From positions 1 to 57,762 of the forward strand of contig CAMLDQ010000001.1 in the NCBI GenBank assembly GCA_946478965.1: a stretch of 57,762 nt of DNA. The letters run 5' to 3'. The DNA is from an uncultured Methylobacillus sp. (GTDB lineage: Bacteria > Pseudomonadota > Gammaproteobacteria > Burkholderiales > Methylophilaceae). The notes below the pieces were generated by a model. It saw only the letters and a list, made by a program, of their open reading frames with translations, did no database searches and was not told the origin of the DNA. Positions 9,947-20,195 of the stretch are shown piece by piece (within the stretch, counting starts at the first letter, position 1; the number at the start of each line of letters is the position of its first letter). The translations under genes and the position numbers were made by a program.

Positions 9947-11098
9947 TCAGGGTGCGGCGACGATATCCGGTTCGTGGATCTGCCGTGAGGATTGCATGAT
10001 CAAACCATAGGAGACATGCTCGAAGGTACGGAACACCATCAAGAGGCCGATGCGTTCGTCCGGGAGCTTGATCTCCTTGGCCGGTTCGGTGGTTTTGCCA
10101 TCGAGGCGCCGGTTGCCGATTCGGGTCTGTATCCGCCCCTGCTCGTCACGCTTGAGCGAGCCGTCATCGTTGCGTTCGAGATTGATGTAACCTTCTTTGG
10201 GCGCGTCGCCGTCATCCTTTTTGCTGGTGGTCACCGATGTGCCTTCGCGGAGGATCGCCAGCACATGCCCTTGCTCCAGCCCATCCGCGGTTCCGCGATT
10301 GATGGCGACGATGGAGTTGCGGCCAACGTCCGAAGCTCCACCATAGGTCGAAATGATACGGCCGCGTATGTCGTCAGGCGCGGCATGCGGCACGAAAGTG
10401 TTCAGCGCGATATCTGCAGGCGGCATCAGCCTGTCGTTGATGGTGATGTCTTGTTTGAGGCGAGTGATTCTTGCGGTAGCCGGTTCTCCATATTTCACCG
10501 TACGCGCTTCGCCGAGGTAAATCGTTTCCGTGCCCAGTACTTCCTTTGTATCCGGATCGATCAGTTCTTTGCCGGGGCGGAAAATCTGCCAGTTGATCCC
10601 GTCGCCATCGTTGATCTTGTCAACATAGACGCGGGTTTCGGGTGCCAGCAGCAGGCGGCCATCCTCAGCGCCGACAATCTTCGGAGCGTCTTCCAGCGCA
10701 TCCTTCTCGATCACCAGCGGCTGGCTGAGGAAAGGTGCGATCACGCTTGGAGCGATGGTCGGGATGGCCTGCTTTTCGAGGTCCTCTATACGCATGCCTG
10801 GCTCGAGCTTGACCTCGTTGTGCATCAGGCGCAGTCGCGGCTCGCCGCCGCTCATATCCAGCACCACCACATCGCCGGGATAAATCAGGTGCGGATTCTT
10901 GATCTGCTCGCGGTTCATCTTCCAGACCTTGGGCCAGAGCCACGGGTCCTTGAGGAAGCGTCCGGAAATGTCCCAGAGGGTATCGCCTTTCTTGACGACG
11001 TAGCTGTCGGGGTGGTCTTCCTGCAACTGGAGTGTGTCCGCCCATGCCGATGAAGCAAGGCAGCAAAGCAGCAGCGGCGTTATAATGTACTTTTTCAT
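9947..11098 (-). CDS. Secreted LysM peptidoglycan-binding protein
   Basis: A 383-residue exported protein. Residues 1-20 form a signal peptide ending in SSAWA, followed by a LysM domain at about 32-80 ([16 protein letters not shown] ... [10 protein letters not shown]). The remaining 300 residues have no motif I can name. The ATG at 11098 has GAGG 8 nt upstream; the open frame extends 22 codons further, but that extension lacks a ribosome site and would bury the signal peptide. It is divergent from def across 83 bp, a layout common near def/dprA in betaproteobacteria. The likely role is cell-wall binding in the periplasm. Confidence 0.88.
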   Translation of the reverse strand: MKKYIITPLLLCCLASSAWADTLQLQEDHPDSYVVKKGDTLWDISGRFLKDPWLWPKVWKMNREQIKNPHLIYPGDVVVLDMSGGEPRLRLMHNEVKLEPGMRIEDLEKQAIPTIAPSVIAPFLSQPLVIEKDALEDAPKIVGAEDGRLLLAPETRVYVDKINDGDGINWQIFRPGKELIDPDTKEVLGTETIYLGEARTVKYGEPATARITRLKQDITINDRLMPPADIALNTFVPHAAPDDIRGRIISTYGGASDVGRNSIVAINRGTADGLEQGHVLAILREGTSVTTSKKDDGDAPKEGYINLERNDDGSLKRDEQGRIQTRIGNRRLDGKTTEPAKEIKLPDERIGLLMVFRTFEHVSYGLIMQSSRQIHEPDIVAAP

Positions 11099-11181
11099 GT
11101 AGACCTCGGCCGATGGAAGCGAAGTACTTTCGCGAAGTTGGTTTAAATTCTGCATGTAATTCATTAGACAATCAAGCTTTT

Positions 11182-11685
11182 ATGGCAATTTTGAGTATCC
11201 TTCATTACCCGGACGAACGATTGCATACGGTCGCCAAGCCCGTCGCCGTGGTTGATGAGCGTATCCGCAAGCTGGTCGATGACATGGCCGAGACCATGTA
11301 CGCAGCACCGGGGATCGGCTTGGCGGCGACCCAGGTCAACGTGCATGAGCAGGTGCTCGTGATGGATATTTCCGAGGATAAAAGCCGATTGATGACGTTT
11401 ATCAACCCGCGCATCGTCGCCAGCAGCGGGACGCAGAATTACGAGGAAGGCTGCCTGTCTGTCCCGGGCGTCTACGAGACGGTCTGCCGTGCGGAAAAGG
11501 TGACGGTCGAGGCGCTGGGGCGGGACGGGCTGCCGTTCACATTGGAAGCCCAAGGCTTGATGGCCGTGTGCATCCAGCATGAAATGGATCACCTCAAGGG
11601 CAAGGTGTTTGTCGAATACCTGTCGCAGCTCAAGCAGGGGCGAATTCGCAACAAGCTGAAAAAGCGCATGCGCGAGACCATGTGA
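11182..11685 (+). CDS. def: Peptide deformylase
   Basis: Metalloenzyme removing the N-formyl group from nascent proteins. The 167 residues contain the three family motifs: GIGLAATQ (44-51), EGCLS with metal ligand Cys91, and QHEMDH with ligands His133 and His137 and catalytic Glu134. The start at 11182 ([14 protein letters not shown]) is the conserved one; an in-frame extension back to 11113 crosses the divergent promoter region and was rejected. fmt follows with a 1-nt overlap, so formylation and deformylation genes are translationally coupled. Confidence 0.97.
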   Translation: MAILSILHYPDERLHTVAKPVAVVDERIRKLVDDMAETMYAAPGIGLAATQVNVHEQVLVMDISEDKSRLMTFINPRIVASSGTQNYEEGCLSVPGVYETVCRAEKVTVEALGRDGLPFTLEAQGLMAVCIQHEMDHLKGKVFVEYLSQLKQGRIRNKLKKRMRETM

Positions 11686-12605
11686 TGCGAGTGATCTTTG
11701 CCGGGACGCCGGAGTTTGCAGTGCCGGCGTTGGCGGCGCTTATTGCTGCCGGACACGAGATTGTCATGGTGCTGACGCAGCCTGATCGTCCGGCCGGGCG
11801 GGGGATGAAGCTGAAGGCCAGTCCGGTCAAGGAGTTGGCGTTGCAGCACGGCCTTCCCGTCTATCAGCCGGAAACGCTCAAGACTAACGAAAGCCAGGCG
11901 CCGCTCGCCGCGGCGGACGCTGATGTCATGGTGGTGGCGGCCTATGGGCTGATCCTGCCGCAGGCAGTGCTGGATATGCCGCGCCGTGGCTGCTACAACA
12001 TCCATGCTTCCCTGCTTCCTCGCTGGCGTGGGGCGGCCCCGATCCAGCGGTCCATTTTGGCTGGCGACGCGGAAACCGGGGTGACGATCATGCAAGTGGT
12101 GCTGGCGCTGGATGCCGGCGCCATGCTGAAAAAGGCGGTGATTCCGATTACGGCGGACGATACTGCTCAGAGCCTGCACGATGCCTTGTCCCAGCGCGGA
12201 GGTGCGCTCATGGTCGAAGTGCTGGCAGATCTCGAATCGATCACGCCGGAGCCGCAGGATCCGGCGCTGGTGACTTACGCGGAAAAATTGCGCAAGGACG
12301 AAGCCCCGCTGGACTGGCGGCAGGGCGCCGAAATGCTGGCGCGTCAGGTCCGCGCTTTCAATCCTTTCCCGGTGGCGCAGGCGACATTCGGCGGGGAAGT
12401 CTGGCGTATCTGGATGGCGTACCCGATCGAAGATGTTGTCGGGTCTCCCGGAACCATAGTTGATATTTCGGATGGGGTGGTGGTGGCCTGCGGCGATGGG
12501 GCGCTGCGGATTACCGAAATGCAGAAACCCGGCGGACGGCGCTTGTCGGCGAAGGAGTTCCTGGCGGGCACTCCGCTCAAATGCGGCGATAGTTTCAGCG
12601 CTTGA
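11685..12605 (+). CDS. fmt: Methionyl-tRNA formyltransferase
   Basis: Formylates initiator Met-tRNA using 10-formyl-THF. The 306 residues show the N-terminal Rossmann domain ([16 protein letters not shown]) and the catalytic [15 protein letters not shown] segment, with Asn105 and His107 matching the active-site pair and a later conserved Asp in [11 protein letters not shown]-terminal OB-like tRNA-binding domain starts near 205. The ATG at 11685 overlaps the def TGA by one base; a GTG one codon earlier is a less likely start. Confidence 0.96.
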   Translation: MRVIFAGTPEFAVPALAALIAAGHEIVMVLTQPDRPAGRGMKLKASPVKELALQHGLPVYQPETLKTNESQAPLAAADADVMVVAAYGLILPQAVLDMPRRGCYNIHASLLPRWRGAAPIQRSILAGDAETGVTIMQVVLALDAGAMLKKAVIPITADDTAQSLHDALSQRGGALMVEVLADLESITPEPQDPALVTYAEKLRKDEAPLDWRQGAEMLARQVRAFNPFPVAQATFGGEVWRIWMAYPIEDVVGSPGTIVDISDGVVVACGDGALRITEMQKPGGRRLSAKEFLAGTPLKCGDSFSA

Positions 12606-12662
12606 ATTTTTGTTGGGCGACGCCATCTAACGGGCGTCGAAATCGTTTGAGGTAAACGCACG

Positions 12663-13505
12663 ATGTTCGGTAATTGGTTGAAGACCTCTATCCTGATGGC
12701 GGGTATCGTCGTGCTGTTCGGCATGGTCGGCGCGGCGCTGGGCGGTGCCGGCGGCATGCTGATCGCCCTGGCTTTTGCCGCCGCGATGAATGTCTACGCC
12801 TACTGGTTTTCCGATGCCATGGTCTTGCGCATGTACAACGCGCGCGAGGTAGATGCGCAGAGTGTCCCCCAGTTTTACGGCATGATCCGGGAACTCGCCG
12901 CCAATGCCGGGTTGCCGATGCCGCGCGTCTATATCATCGACGAGTCTCAGCCGAATGCATTTGCCACTGGACGCAATCCGGAGCATGCCGCCGTGGCGGC
13001 GACCACCGGCATCATCAACATGCTGACCGCGAGTGAGCTGCGTGGCGTGATGGCGCATGAGCTGGCGCACGTCAAGCATCGCGACACCTTGATTTCAACG
13101 ATCTCGGCCACCGTGGCCGGGGCGATTTCCTCGATCGCGCAGTTCGGTTTTCTGTTCGCCGGCCATGATCGCGATCGAAATGTCCATCCGGCCGTCGCGC
13201 TACTGATCATGATCCTGGCGCCGATCGCCGCGATGCTGATTCAGATGGCGATTTCACGTTCCCGGGAATTTGAGGCCGACCGCGGCGGTGCTGAAATCAG
13301 TGGCGATGCTAGAGCGCTGGCATCCGCACTCGAGAAAATCCATAGCTACGCACACCGGATTCCCATGGAAACGGCTGAGCAGCATCCGGAAACTGCGCAG
13401 ATGATGATCATTAACCCGCTTTCGGCGGAGGGCATCAAGGGTCTGTTCAGCACGCACCCGCAGACTGAGGAGCGCGTCGCGCGCCTCCTGGCGATGGCGG
13501 CTTGA
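12663..13505 (+). CDS. htpX: Membrane zinc protease HtpX
   Basis: Inner-membrane M48 metalloprotease involved in membrane-protein quality control. The 280 residues hold two N-terminal membrane segments (about 8-28 and 31-50) and the zinc motif HELAH at 132-136. Two more hydrophobic segments follow (about 147-165 and 175-198), then the third-ligand region [11 protein letters not shown]. Its GAGGTAAACGCACG leader provides a ribosome site. Gene position between fmt and rsmB is common in betaproteobacteria. Confidence 0.95.
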   Translation: MFGNWLKTSILMAGIVVLFGMVGAALGGAGGMLIALAFAAAMNVYAYWFSDAMVLRMYNAREVDAQSVPQFYGMIRELAANAGLPMPRVYIIDESQPNAFATGRNPEHAAVAATTGIINMLTASELRGVMAHELAHVKHRDTLISTISATVAGAISSIAQFGFLFAGHDRDRNVHPAVALLIMILAPIAAMLIQMAISRSREFEADRGGAEISGDARALASALEKIHSYAHRIPMETAEQHPETAQMMIINPLSAEGIKGLFSTHPQTEERVARLLAMAA

Positions 13506-13508
13506 GCG

Positions 13509-14774
13509 TTGGATAAAAGCCAACAGATCGCCGCGAGCGTGGTCGGCCATGTGCTGGCCGGGCAAAATCTGACGCTGGCGCTGGAGGATGCAAGGCGGTT
13601 GCATCCCGAGCTTTCTGCGCAGCAACGTGCCGCCGTACAGGACCTCAGTTATGGCACGTTGCGCCATCTCGGCCGGTTGCAGGCACTGCTCGGGAAATTG
13701 CTGGAACGTCCTTTGAGCGATCTGCGCCTGCACTACCTGCTGCTGGTGGCGCTGTATCAGCTGGAGCATGGCAAGGCTTCGCCTCACGCGGTGGTCGATC
13801 ATGCCGTCCGGGCCGCGGGCCGACTGAAAAAACCGTGGGCCAAAGGCTTGGCCAATGCCGTTCTGCGCAATTTCCTGCGCCGCCGCGAGGCATTGACTAC
13901 ATCTTTCGCAGACGGCGAGGCGGCATTCTATTCGTATCCCCAATGGTGGATAGACAAGCTCCGGCGTCAATATCCCGCACAATGGCAGGCCCTGCTGGAG
14001 GCCGGTAACCGGCATCCGCCCATGACCTTGCGCGTCAATCGACGCCGGCTGGGCGCGGCGGAGTATCTCGAAAAGCTGGCGGCTGCCGGAATTGGGGCGC
14101 GCGCCCTGGGGGGCGAGGGCGTGATGCTGGAACAGCCGCAACCGGTCGAGCGGCTGCCGGGATTTAGCGATGGCGAAGTGTCGGTGCAGGACTATGGCGC
14201 TCAGTATGCGGCCAGGTTGCTGGACGTGAGCGATGGCATGCGGGTGTTGGATGCATGCTGCGCTCCCGGCGGCAAAACCGGGCATGTGCTGGAATATGCC
14301 GATGTTGCCATGACCGCGGTCGATGACGATGCGACGCGTCTTGCCCGAACCGAAAGCAACCTGCAGCGACTGCATCTTGCTGCCAAACTGGTGGTCGGCG
14401 ATTCGGGCGATCCTTCCGGATGGTGGGATGGGCAGCCTTATGAGCGCATCCTGGCTGATGTCCCGTGCAGCGCTTCGGGTATCGTGCGGCGCCACGTCGA
14501 CATCAAATGGCTGCGACGCGAACAGGATTTACAGAATTTTGCACAGCAGCAGGCGCGAATCCTGCGGGGATTGTGGCACACGCTGGCAAAGGGTGGTAAA
14601 TTGCTGTACGTGACCTGCTCGGTATTTTTCGAAGAAAATCAACAACAAATCGATGCGTTCCTGAGCGAGCGGGAGGACGCGCGACAGCTCCCGCTGACCG
14701 GGATGGAGGACGGCCAATTACTGCCTTGCGCTGATAATGATGGATTTTTCTACGCACTTTTGCAGAAAATTTAA
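13509..14774 (+). CDS. rsmB: 16S rRNA (cytosine-C5) methyltransferase RsmB
   Basis: SAM-dependent enzyme making m5C967 in 16S rRNA. The 421 residues comprise an N-terminal NusB-like RNA-binding domain (about 1-130) and a C-terminal Rossmann methyltransferase domain. SAM motif I reads DACCAPGGKTGH; the two catalytic cysteines lie in ADVPCSASG and VTCSVF. The start is a TTG at 13509: an in-frame stop of htpX lies two codons upstream and the next ATG would delete the RNA-binding domain. Its end overlaps the DUF4390 gene by 38 nt. Confidence 0.94.
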   Translation: MDKSQQIAASVVGHVLAGQNLTLALEDARRLHPELSAQQRAAVQDLSYGTLRHLGRLQALLGKLLERPLSDLRLHYLLLVALYQLEHGKASPHAVVDHAVRAAGRLKKPWAKGLANAVLRNFLRRREALTTSFADGEAAFYSYPQWWIDKLRRQYPAQWQALLEAGNRHPPMTLRVNRRRLGAAEYLEKLAAAGIGARALGGEGVMLEQPQPVERLPGFSDGEVSVQDYGAQYAARLLDVSDGMRVLDACCAPGGKTGHVLEYADVAMTAVDDDATRLARTESNLQRLHLAAKLVVGDSGDPSGWWDGQPYERILADVPCSASGIVRRHVDIKWLRREQDLQNFAQQQARILRGLWHTLAKGGKLLYVTCSVFFEENQQQIDAFLSEREDARQLPLTGMEDGQLLPCADNDGFFYALLQKI

Positions 14775-15306
14775 GCTGTGGTGGCTGTTGCTCATATCCT
14801 GTGTCGCTTTTGCCGCGCCTCCTGAAGGCATCCATGTCAAGGATGCGGAATTGGTTCCGGTGGAAGACGCTTACCAGCTTGCCGCCGATTTTGAAATCGT
14901 GTTTTCGCCCGAGGTCGAAGCTGCCCTGAACAAGGGGGTTCCGCTCACATTCTTGCTGGAGTTTCAGCTGGTTTCCCCGCGCAAGTACTGGTTCGACGAT
15001 GAGATTGTCACCACCAGCCGACGCGTGATTCTCAGCTATCATGCGCTCTCCCGGCAGTACCTGATCAATGTGAACAAGCACCAGAAGTCGTTTGCCACGC
15101 TGGGTGAAGCGGTCGATGAACTCTCGCATGTGCGGGATTGGGTGGTGCTGGAAAAAGCGCAGATCCCCAAACCCGAAGATTACCAGGCCGTGTTGCGTTT
15201 CCGTCTCGATCCCGCAAAACTTCCCAAGGCCCTGCAGGTGGAGGTATTGGGCTCCGAGAAATGGACGCTGGTTTCGGAACGCTATCGTTGGTCGCCTGAA
15301 TTCTAG
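14737..15306 (+). CDS. DUF4390 exported protein
   Basis: A 189-residue protein with an N-terminal hydrophobic signal segment (about 11-26, ending AFAA), then a beta-rich domain of the DUF4390 family. Its function is unknown. The family is typically found exactly between rsmB and ntrY in betaproteobacteria, as here. Start: two ATGs in tandem (14737 and 14740), both inside rsmB; no clear ribosome site, so it probably relies on translational coupling to rsmB. Confidence 0.85.
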   Translation: MMDFSTHFCRKFKLWWLLLISCVAFAAPPEGIHVKDAELVPVEDAYQLAADFEIVFSPEVEAALNKGVPLTFLLEFQLVSPRKYWFDDEIVTTSRRVILSYHALSRQYLINVNKHQKSFATLGEAVDELSHVRDWVVLEKAQIPKPEDYQAVLRFRLDPAKLPKALQVEVLGSEKWTLVSERYRWSPEF

Positions 15307-15370
15307 GTCGATCCTGGGCAACATGATCAAAGTCGATTCAATCATGCGGGCGGCACAGCCTGTTTTCCAG

Positions 15371-15398
15371 TTGCGTATGACGCGACCTTGCGCATACT
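15371..15398 (+). promoter_or_regulatory. Possible promoter in front of ntrY
   Basis: TTGCGT (15371-15376) and CATACT (15393-15398) with a 16 bp spacer lie in the 107 bp gap between DUF4390 and ntrY. This is the only gap of size in the rsmB-ntrX string, so a separate ntrYX transcript is plausible. Confidence 0.35.
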
Positions 15399-15413
15399 GA
15401 GGCGGCGGTAGCG

Positions 15414-17534
15414 ATGAAATACATTGTGTTCGTATGTGCCGCGCTCGGGGCCATTTTGCTGTACCTGCTTTCCCATGCCAGCGCCAATACCGCGCTGTCG
15501 GGACAGAATTACACGGTGCTGCTGGGGTTGAATATCGGGCTTGCCGTATTCCTCATCGCCCTTATCGCGCAGCAATTGTGGAAGCTGTATCGCCAGATGC
15601 GGGCGCAGGTCATCGGCAGCCGGCTGACGTTGCGCCTACTGGGGATGTTTGCGTTGATGGCATTGATTCCGGGCTTGATCGTCTATACCGTTTCGGTCAA
15701 TTTTCTGACGCGCTCCATCGAGTCCTGGTTCAATGTCAAAGTCGAGGCTGCGCTGGATGGCGGTTTGCGCCTGGGGCAGAGTGCGCTGGATATTCTGTTG
15801 GCCGATCTTGAGGAAAAAGGCGAAAACATGTCTCTCTCGCTGGCATTCCAGCCGGCGAGTTCGCACCTGACCCTGCTGAATGACCTGCGTGAGCGTAGCG
15901 GGGTGCAGGATGCCGTGTTGTTGACGCTACAGGGGCGCATCATTGCATTCTCCAGTGGCGACGCAAGCAGTTTCCTGCCAGATTTGCCTACCTTGCCGCA
16001 GTTGCGCCAGGCGCGCCAGGGTATCTATGGGAAAATCGAGCCGATACCGGAGAAAGGGCTGTACCTGCGTGTTTTGGCGCCAGTGACGACCTCGGAACTG
16101 CATTCCGAGACCCGCATTCTGCAATTGCTGCAGCCGGTTCCGAAAACCTTGTCGAATACGGCCGAATCGGTGCAGGAGGTGTATCAGGACTACCAGGAGC
16201 TTTCCTACACGCGCGGCGCACTGAAAGAAGTGTTCTCCCTGACCCTGACGCTGGTGCTGATGCTGGCCATGCTTTCCGCTGTTTCGTTTGCCTTCGTGCT
16301 GAGCCGACGGCTTTCTGCCCCGCTCGGTATTCTGGCCGAGGGGACGCGGGCCATCGCCAGCGGCGATTACGGCAAAATGCTGCCTTCGCATGGCAAGGAC
16401 GAATTGGGCATCCTGGTGCAGTCCTTCAACAGCATGACGCGGCAGCTGGCGGAGGCCACCCAGGCTGCCGAGCGCAACCGTGCACGGGTCGAAGCGGCGC
16501 ATGGCCATCTGGAAACGATTCTGTCGCATCTTTCTTCGGGCGTGATCGCGTTCGACGACCGTCTGCGCATGCGCACCTTCAATCCGTCGGCTTCCCATAT
16601 TCTGCGTACGGAGCTGGAGCCGGCGCGCGGCCAGCCGCTTGAACGCTTGGCCCAGGATCCCGCTTTGGCCGAGTTGTTGCAAGCGGTGCTTGCCCACGCC
16701 GACGAAGAACACACAGGGGAATGGCAGCAACAGATTGAGCGTTCCGGAGCCCATGGCACGCAGGTTCTGCTGGTGCGCGGCACACGGTTGCCGAAAGGGG
16801 CGGATAACGGTTTCGTGGTCGTGTTCGACGATGTCACCACCTTGCTCCAGGCGCAGCGGGATGCAGCCTGGGGCGAAGTGGCACGCCGTCTCGCGCATGA
16901 AATCAAGAACCCTCTGACGCCCATCATGCTTTCGGCAGAGCGGCTGGAGCGCAAACTGGCGAGCAAGCTGGAAACCGAGGATGCCGACATGCTGCACAGG
17001 GCGACCCAGACCATCGTTGGGCAGGTGTCCGCGATGAAAAGCATGGTGGATGAGTTCAGCGAGTATGCACGTGCCCCGGCGCTGAATCTGGGCGAAGTCG
17101 ATTTCCAGCGTCTGGTGCGCGACGTGCTGGCCTTGTATGAGTCGCACGGTATCCATATCAGCCTGGATACGGAGGAGGGTGTTCCGCCGGTCGGCGGGGA
17201 TGCCACCATGCTGCGTCAGGTGCTGCACAACTTGCTGAAGAATGCGCAGGATGCGCTCGACAAGCGCCCGGACGGATTGATCCGGGTGAAGGTTTCATCC
17301 GAAAATGGTATGGTTCGCCTTGGTATAGCCGACAACGGTCCGGGTTTTCCGCCCGACCTGATTGCGCGGGCCTTCGAGCCTTATGTCACGACCAAGCGCC
17401 ACGGTACCGGCCTCGGTCTCGCAATTGTGAAGAAAATCATGGAAGAGCATAAAGGCAATATCCGCATTGAAAACCAGCCCCAGGGTGGCGCGAGCGTCGA
17501 GCTCTGGCTGCCGGCAGTGAAAGGTGCAGCATGA
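15414..17534 (+). CDS. ntrY: NtrY-type membrane sensor histidine kinase
   Basis: A 706-residue inner-membrane sensor kinase. Three N-terminal membrane segments (about 4-22, 33-53, 74-95) are followed by an extracytoplasmic region and a fourth segment (about 272-297). A HAMP linker, a PAS domain (about 365-480), the dimerisation domain with His495 (RLAHEIKNPLTP) and an HATPase domain with N box (NLLKNAQDAL) and GTGLGLAI complete it. This order is that of NtrY, linked in other proteobacteria to nitrogen, redox or envelope control. Its stop overlaps the ntrX start by 4 nt. The signal sensed cannot be read from sequence. Confidence 0.93.
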   Translation: MKYIVFVCAALGAILLYLLSHASANTALSGQNYTVLLGLNIGLAVFLIALIAQQLWKLYRQMRAQVIGSRLTLRLLGMFALMALIPGLIVYTVSVNFLTRSIESWFNVKVEAALDGGLRLGQSALDILLADLEEKGENMSLSLAFQPASSHLTLLNDLRERSGVQDAVLLTLQGRIIAFSSGDASSFLPDLPTLPQLRQARQGIYGKIEPIPEKGLYLRVLAPVTTSELHSETRILQLLQPVPKTLSNTAESVQEVYQDYQELSYTRGALKEVFSLTLTLVLMLAMLSAVSFAFVLSRRLSAPLGILAEGTRAIASGDYGKMLPSHGKDELGILVQSFNSMTRQLAEATQAAERNRARVEAAHGHLETILSHLSSGVIAFDDRLRMRTFNPSASHILRTELEPARGQPLERLAQDPALAELLQAVLAHADEEHTGEWQQQIERSGAHGTQVLLVRGTRLPKGADNGFVVVFDDVTTLLQAQRDAAWGEVARRLAHEIKNPLTPIMLSAERLERKLASKLETEDADMLHRATQTIVGQVSAMKSMVDEFSEYARAPALNLGEVDFQRLVRDVLALYESHGIHISLDTEEGVPPVGGDATMLRQVLHNLLKNAQDALDKRPDGLIRVKVSSENGMVRLGIADNGPGFPPDLIARAFEPYVTTKRHGTGLGLAIVKKIMEEHKGNIRIENQPQGGASVELWLPAVKGAA

Positions 17535-18793
17535 CGGCGCGGCATGTGTTGGTGGTGGACGACGAGGTTGGCATTCGCGAACTGCTGAGCGAGATTCTTC
17601 GCGACGAGGGCTACCATGTTCGGCTCGCCGAGAACGCTGCCCAGGCGCGTGACTGGCGCCAGCAGGAGCGTCCGGATCTGGTGCTGCTCGATATCTGGAT
17701 GCCGGATTGCGACGGTATCACCCTGCTCAAGGAGTGGGGGAAGGGCGGCCTGCTGACCATGCCAGTGGTGATGATGTCCGGTCACGGCACCATCGATACT
17801 GCCGTGGAGGCGACCCGTATCGGTGCATTCGATTTCCTGGAAAAGCCGATTGCACTGCAAAAGTTGCTGAAGACTGTGGATGCCGCGCTGAAGCATTCGG
17901 ATCATCAACCGCGGAGCGGCATGAACCTGCTGAGTCTTGGCAAGAGCGTGGCGATCAGCGAACTGCGCGCCCGCCTTGAGCAGCTGGATCCCATCAAGGT
18001 GCCGCTTCTGCTGATCGGCGAGCGCGGATGCGGTGCGGAATTATGCGCGCGTTTCCTGCATCGGCCTGATACGCCATGGCTGGAGCTTGTTCAGCCGGAA
18101 CGACTGGCCAGTGCGCCGCTGGATCTGCTTGAGCAGACACGTGACGGGGTGATTTTTATCCCGGAAGTCGCTGAACTTGGTAAAACCGAACAGAAGGGGC
18201 TCCTGCTGTTGCTGGGAAGGGCAGAAAAATACGGGGTGCGCGTGATCTGCTCCACCACGCAATCCCTGCCGCAACTGGTCCAGGCCGAACGATTCGAGGA
18301 AGGCCTGTGGCATGCCTTGTCTGCCGCCACCCTGAAAATCCCGGCGCTGGCGGATCACTGCGAGGATATTCCCGATCTGGTCAAGGCCATGACTACATTT
18401 TTTGCCGAAAACGGCGAAGCCCCATACCGGGAATTCGATATTGCCGCATTGAACGCAATGCGTAATGCTGCTTGGCCAGGCAATCTCGCACAGCTCAAGG
18501 TGACGGTGAAAAACCTGATGCTGACTAGCCTCGGTGAAAAGATCACGCAGAACGAGGTTGGCCGAGTGCTGGAGCAGTTTTTACCACCCCCCTCCGCTAC
18601 AGCAAGCACGGCATTTCCGTTAGATTTGAATCTTGCCCTGCGCGATGCGCGCGATGCTTTCGAACGCATCTATTTTGAACATCACATCGCCAAGGCTGGC
18701 GGCAATATGAGCAAGGTGGCGGAGGCCGTTGAGCTGGAACGCACTCATTTATACCGCAAACTCAAGCAACTGAATATCCGGGCCAAGCAATAA
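17531..18793 (+). CDS. ntrX: NtrX-like response regulator with degenerate AAA+ domain
   Basis: Partner regulator of NtrY, 420 residues. Receiver domain at 1-120 is intact: acidic Asp10-Asp11, phosphoacceptor Asp54 in LVLLDIWMP and Lys105. The central domain aligns with sigma-54 activator ATPases but is broken. Walker A reads GERGCGAE (163-170) with Ala in place of the essential Lys. Walker B reads GVIFIPEV with Pro replacing Asp. No GAFTGA loop exists, and the segment where it belongs is shortened. A Fis-type helix-turn-helix closes the protein (about 385-415). It should therefore bind DNA on phosphorylation but not remodel sigma-54 polymerase. Confidence 0.9.
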   Translation: MTARHVLVVDDEVGIRELLSEILRDEGYHVRLAENAAQARDWRQQERPDLVLLDIWMPDCDGITLLKEWGKGGLLTMPVVMMSGHGTIDTAVEATRIGAFDFLEKPIALQKLLKTVDAALKHSDHQPRSGMNLLSLGKSVAISELRARLEQLDPIKVPLLLIGERGCGAELCARFLHRPDTPWLELVQPERLASAPLDLLEQTRDGVIFIPEVAELGKTEQKGLLLLLGRAEKYGVRVICSTTQSLPQLVQAERFEEGLWHALSAATLKIPALADHCEDIPDLVKAMTTFFAENGEAPYREFDIAALNAMRNAAWPGNLAQLKVTVKNLMLTSLGEKITQNEVGRVLEQFLPPPSATASTAFPLDLNLALRDARDAFERIYFEHHIAKAGGNMSKVAEAVELERTHLYRKLKQLNIRAKQ

Positions 18794-18800
18794 GCGGCAA

Positions 18801-20195
18801 TTAGCACCGGAAGCGGACTCGCACCAGCGTTCCCCGGCCGGTGGGCGTGCCCTCCAATGCGACGCTTGCATCGTGGCGTGTCGCGATTTCCCTGACGATG
18901 GACAGGCCCAATCCGCAGCCCTGTTCGTCGGAGCCGAGAATACGGTAAAACCGCTCGAACACCCGTTCGCGCTGCTCGGCTGGAATGCCCGGGCCATTGT
19001 CTTCAACGGTCAGATCGAAGTGATCGTCCGCCTCCAGCAGGCGCACGGTGATTTTGCCGTTTTCCTGGGTATAGCGGATCGCATTGTCCAGCAGGTTGGA
19101 GAGCAATTCCCGCAGCAGCACGGGATTGCCACTGAGCTTAGCCCTGGTCTCGATAGCGGCCTCGAAACCGAGGTCGATCCGTTTCGCCAGTGCAGCGGGC
19201 ACCCAGTGGCTTGTCATCTCGCGCGCTAGCGCAACCAGATCAATTTGTTCGAATTGCAACGCGGAAGCGACATTCGGCTCCAGTCGGGCGAGCGATAGCA
19301 GTTGGCTGAGCAGGTGCGTCAAGTTGCCACTGCCCGTCTCGATCAGCTGCAGGGCGTGCCTGACCTGCTGCGGGTCCTTTTCCTGCAGCGCAATCTCCGC
19401 CTGCGTGCGGATTCCTGCCAGTGGCGTACGTAGCTGGTGCGAGGCATCGGCGACGAAGCGCTGCTGCTGCGCGATCACCTGTTCCAGCCGTGCAATCAAG
19501 CCATTCATTGCCCCCAGAATGGGCTGTACTTCGCGCGGGGAGTCGGCAATGTCTAGCGGGCTCAGATCGCGATGCGAGCGTTCGGAAATCTGTTGCCGCA
19601 GTTTTTCCAGCGGAGCCAAACCACTTATCACGCCATAGCGCACCATCAGTGTGGCGAGGATGACCATGAGCAGTTGCGGGATCACCATGCTGAAAATCAG
19701 TTCTTCGATGACGTGCTCTCGTTTGGCGGTGGTTTCGGCAACCTGTACCAGCACCATGCCCTTCAGGCTGGTGCCTTCCAGTGAAAGGTAAAATGCGGCG
19801 ACGCTGATTTTTTTGCCGTCATACATGGCACTGTAGTAATAGCGCTGCCCGGCAACGGGATCCGGAACATTGGGCGGAGGCAGATCGGGGTAGCCGGTCA
19901 CGAATTCCCCGCTCGGTCCTGTGACCTTGTAATAAATCCAGTCATCCCGGTCATATTCCAGCATATCGAATGCCGCTTGTGGCAAATCGACCGTCACTTC
20001 GCCGTTGACCACGGTGACCTGATCCGCGAGCGAAAGCGTGGCGCGGAACAGGGAACGGTTGTAAGCCTGATTGACGAAGCGGAAAGACATGTAGAACGCT
20101 ACGCCCATGCCGATCAGCAGCAACGGAATCAGCGGTACCAGCAGGCGTATCAGCAGCTTGCGGCGCAGGGAAAGAGAATCAGGTTTCGCGCGCAT
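18801..20195 (-). CDS. Two-component sensor histidine kinase (TctE/QseC-like)
   Basis: A 464-residue inner-membrane kinase. Two membrane segments (about 15-38 and 166-190) flank a periplasmic domain of the type found in TctE/QseC kinases. The cytosolic part has a HAMP-like linker, the phosphoacceptor His253 in ADASHQLRTPLAG and an HATPase domain with N box (NLLDNAIRYT) and GCGLGLSIV. Its start overlaps the response regulator by 17 nt. The 7-bp gap to ntrX on the other side is convergent. Whether it senses carboxylates, metals or signals is not readable. Confidence 0.9.
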   Translation of the reverse strand: MRAKPDSLSLRRKLLIRLLVPLIPLLLIGMGVAFYMSFRFVNQAYNRSLFRATLSLADQVTVVNGEVTVDLPQAAFDMLEYDRDDWIYYKVTGPSGEFVTGYPDLPPPNVPDPVAGQRYYYSAMYDGKKISVAAFYLSLEGTSLKGMVLVQVAETTAKREHVIEELIFSMVIPQLLMVILATLMVRYGVISGLAPLEKLRQQISERSHRDLSPLDIADSPREVQPILGAMNGLIARLEQVIAQQQRFVADASHQLRTPLAGIRTQAEIALQEKDPQQVRHALQLIETGSGNLTHLLSQLLSLARLEPNVASALQFEQIDLVALAREMTSHWVPAALAKRIDLGFEAAIETRAKLSGNPVLLRELLSNLLDNAIRYTQENGKITVRLLEADDHFDLTVEDNGPGIPAEQRERVFERFYRILGSDEQGCGLGLSIVREIATRHDASVALEGTPTGRGTLVRVRFRC

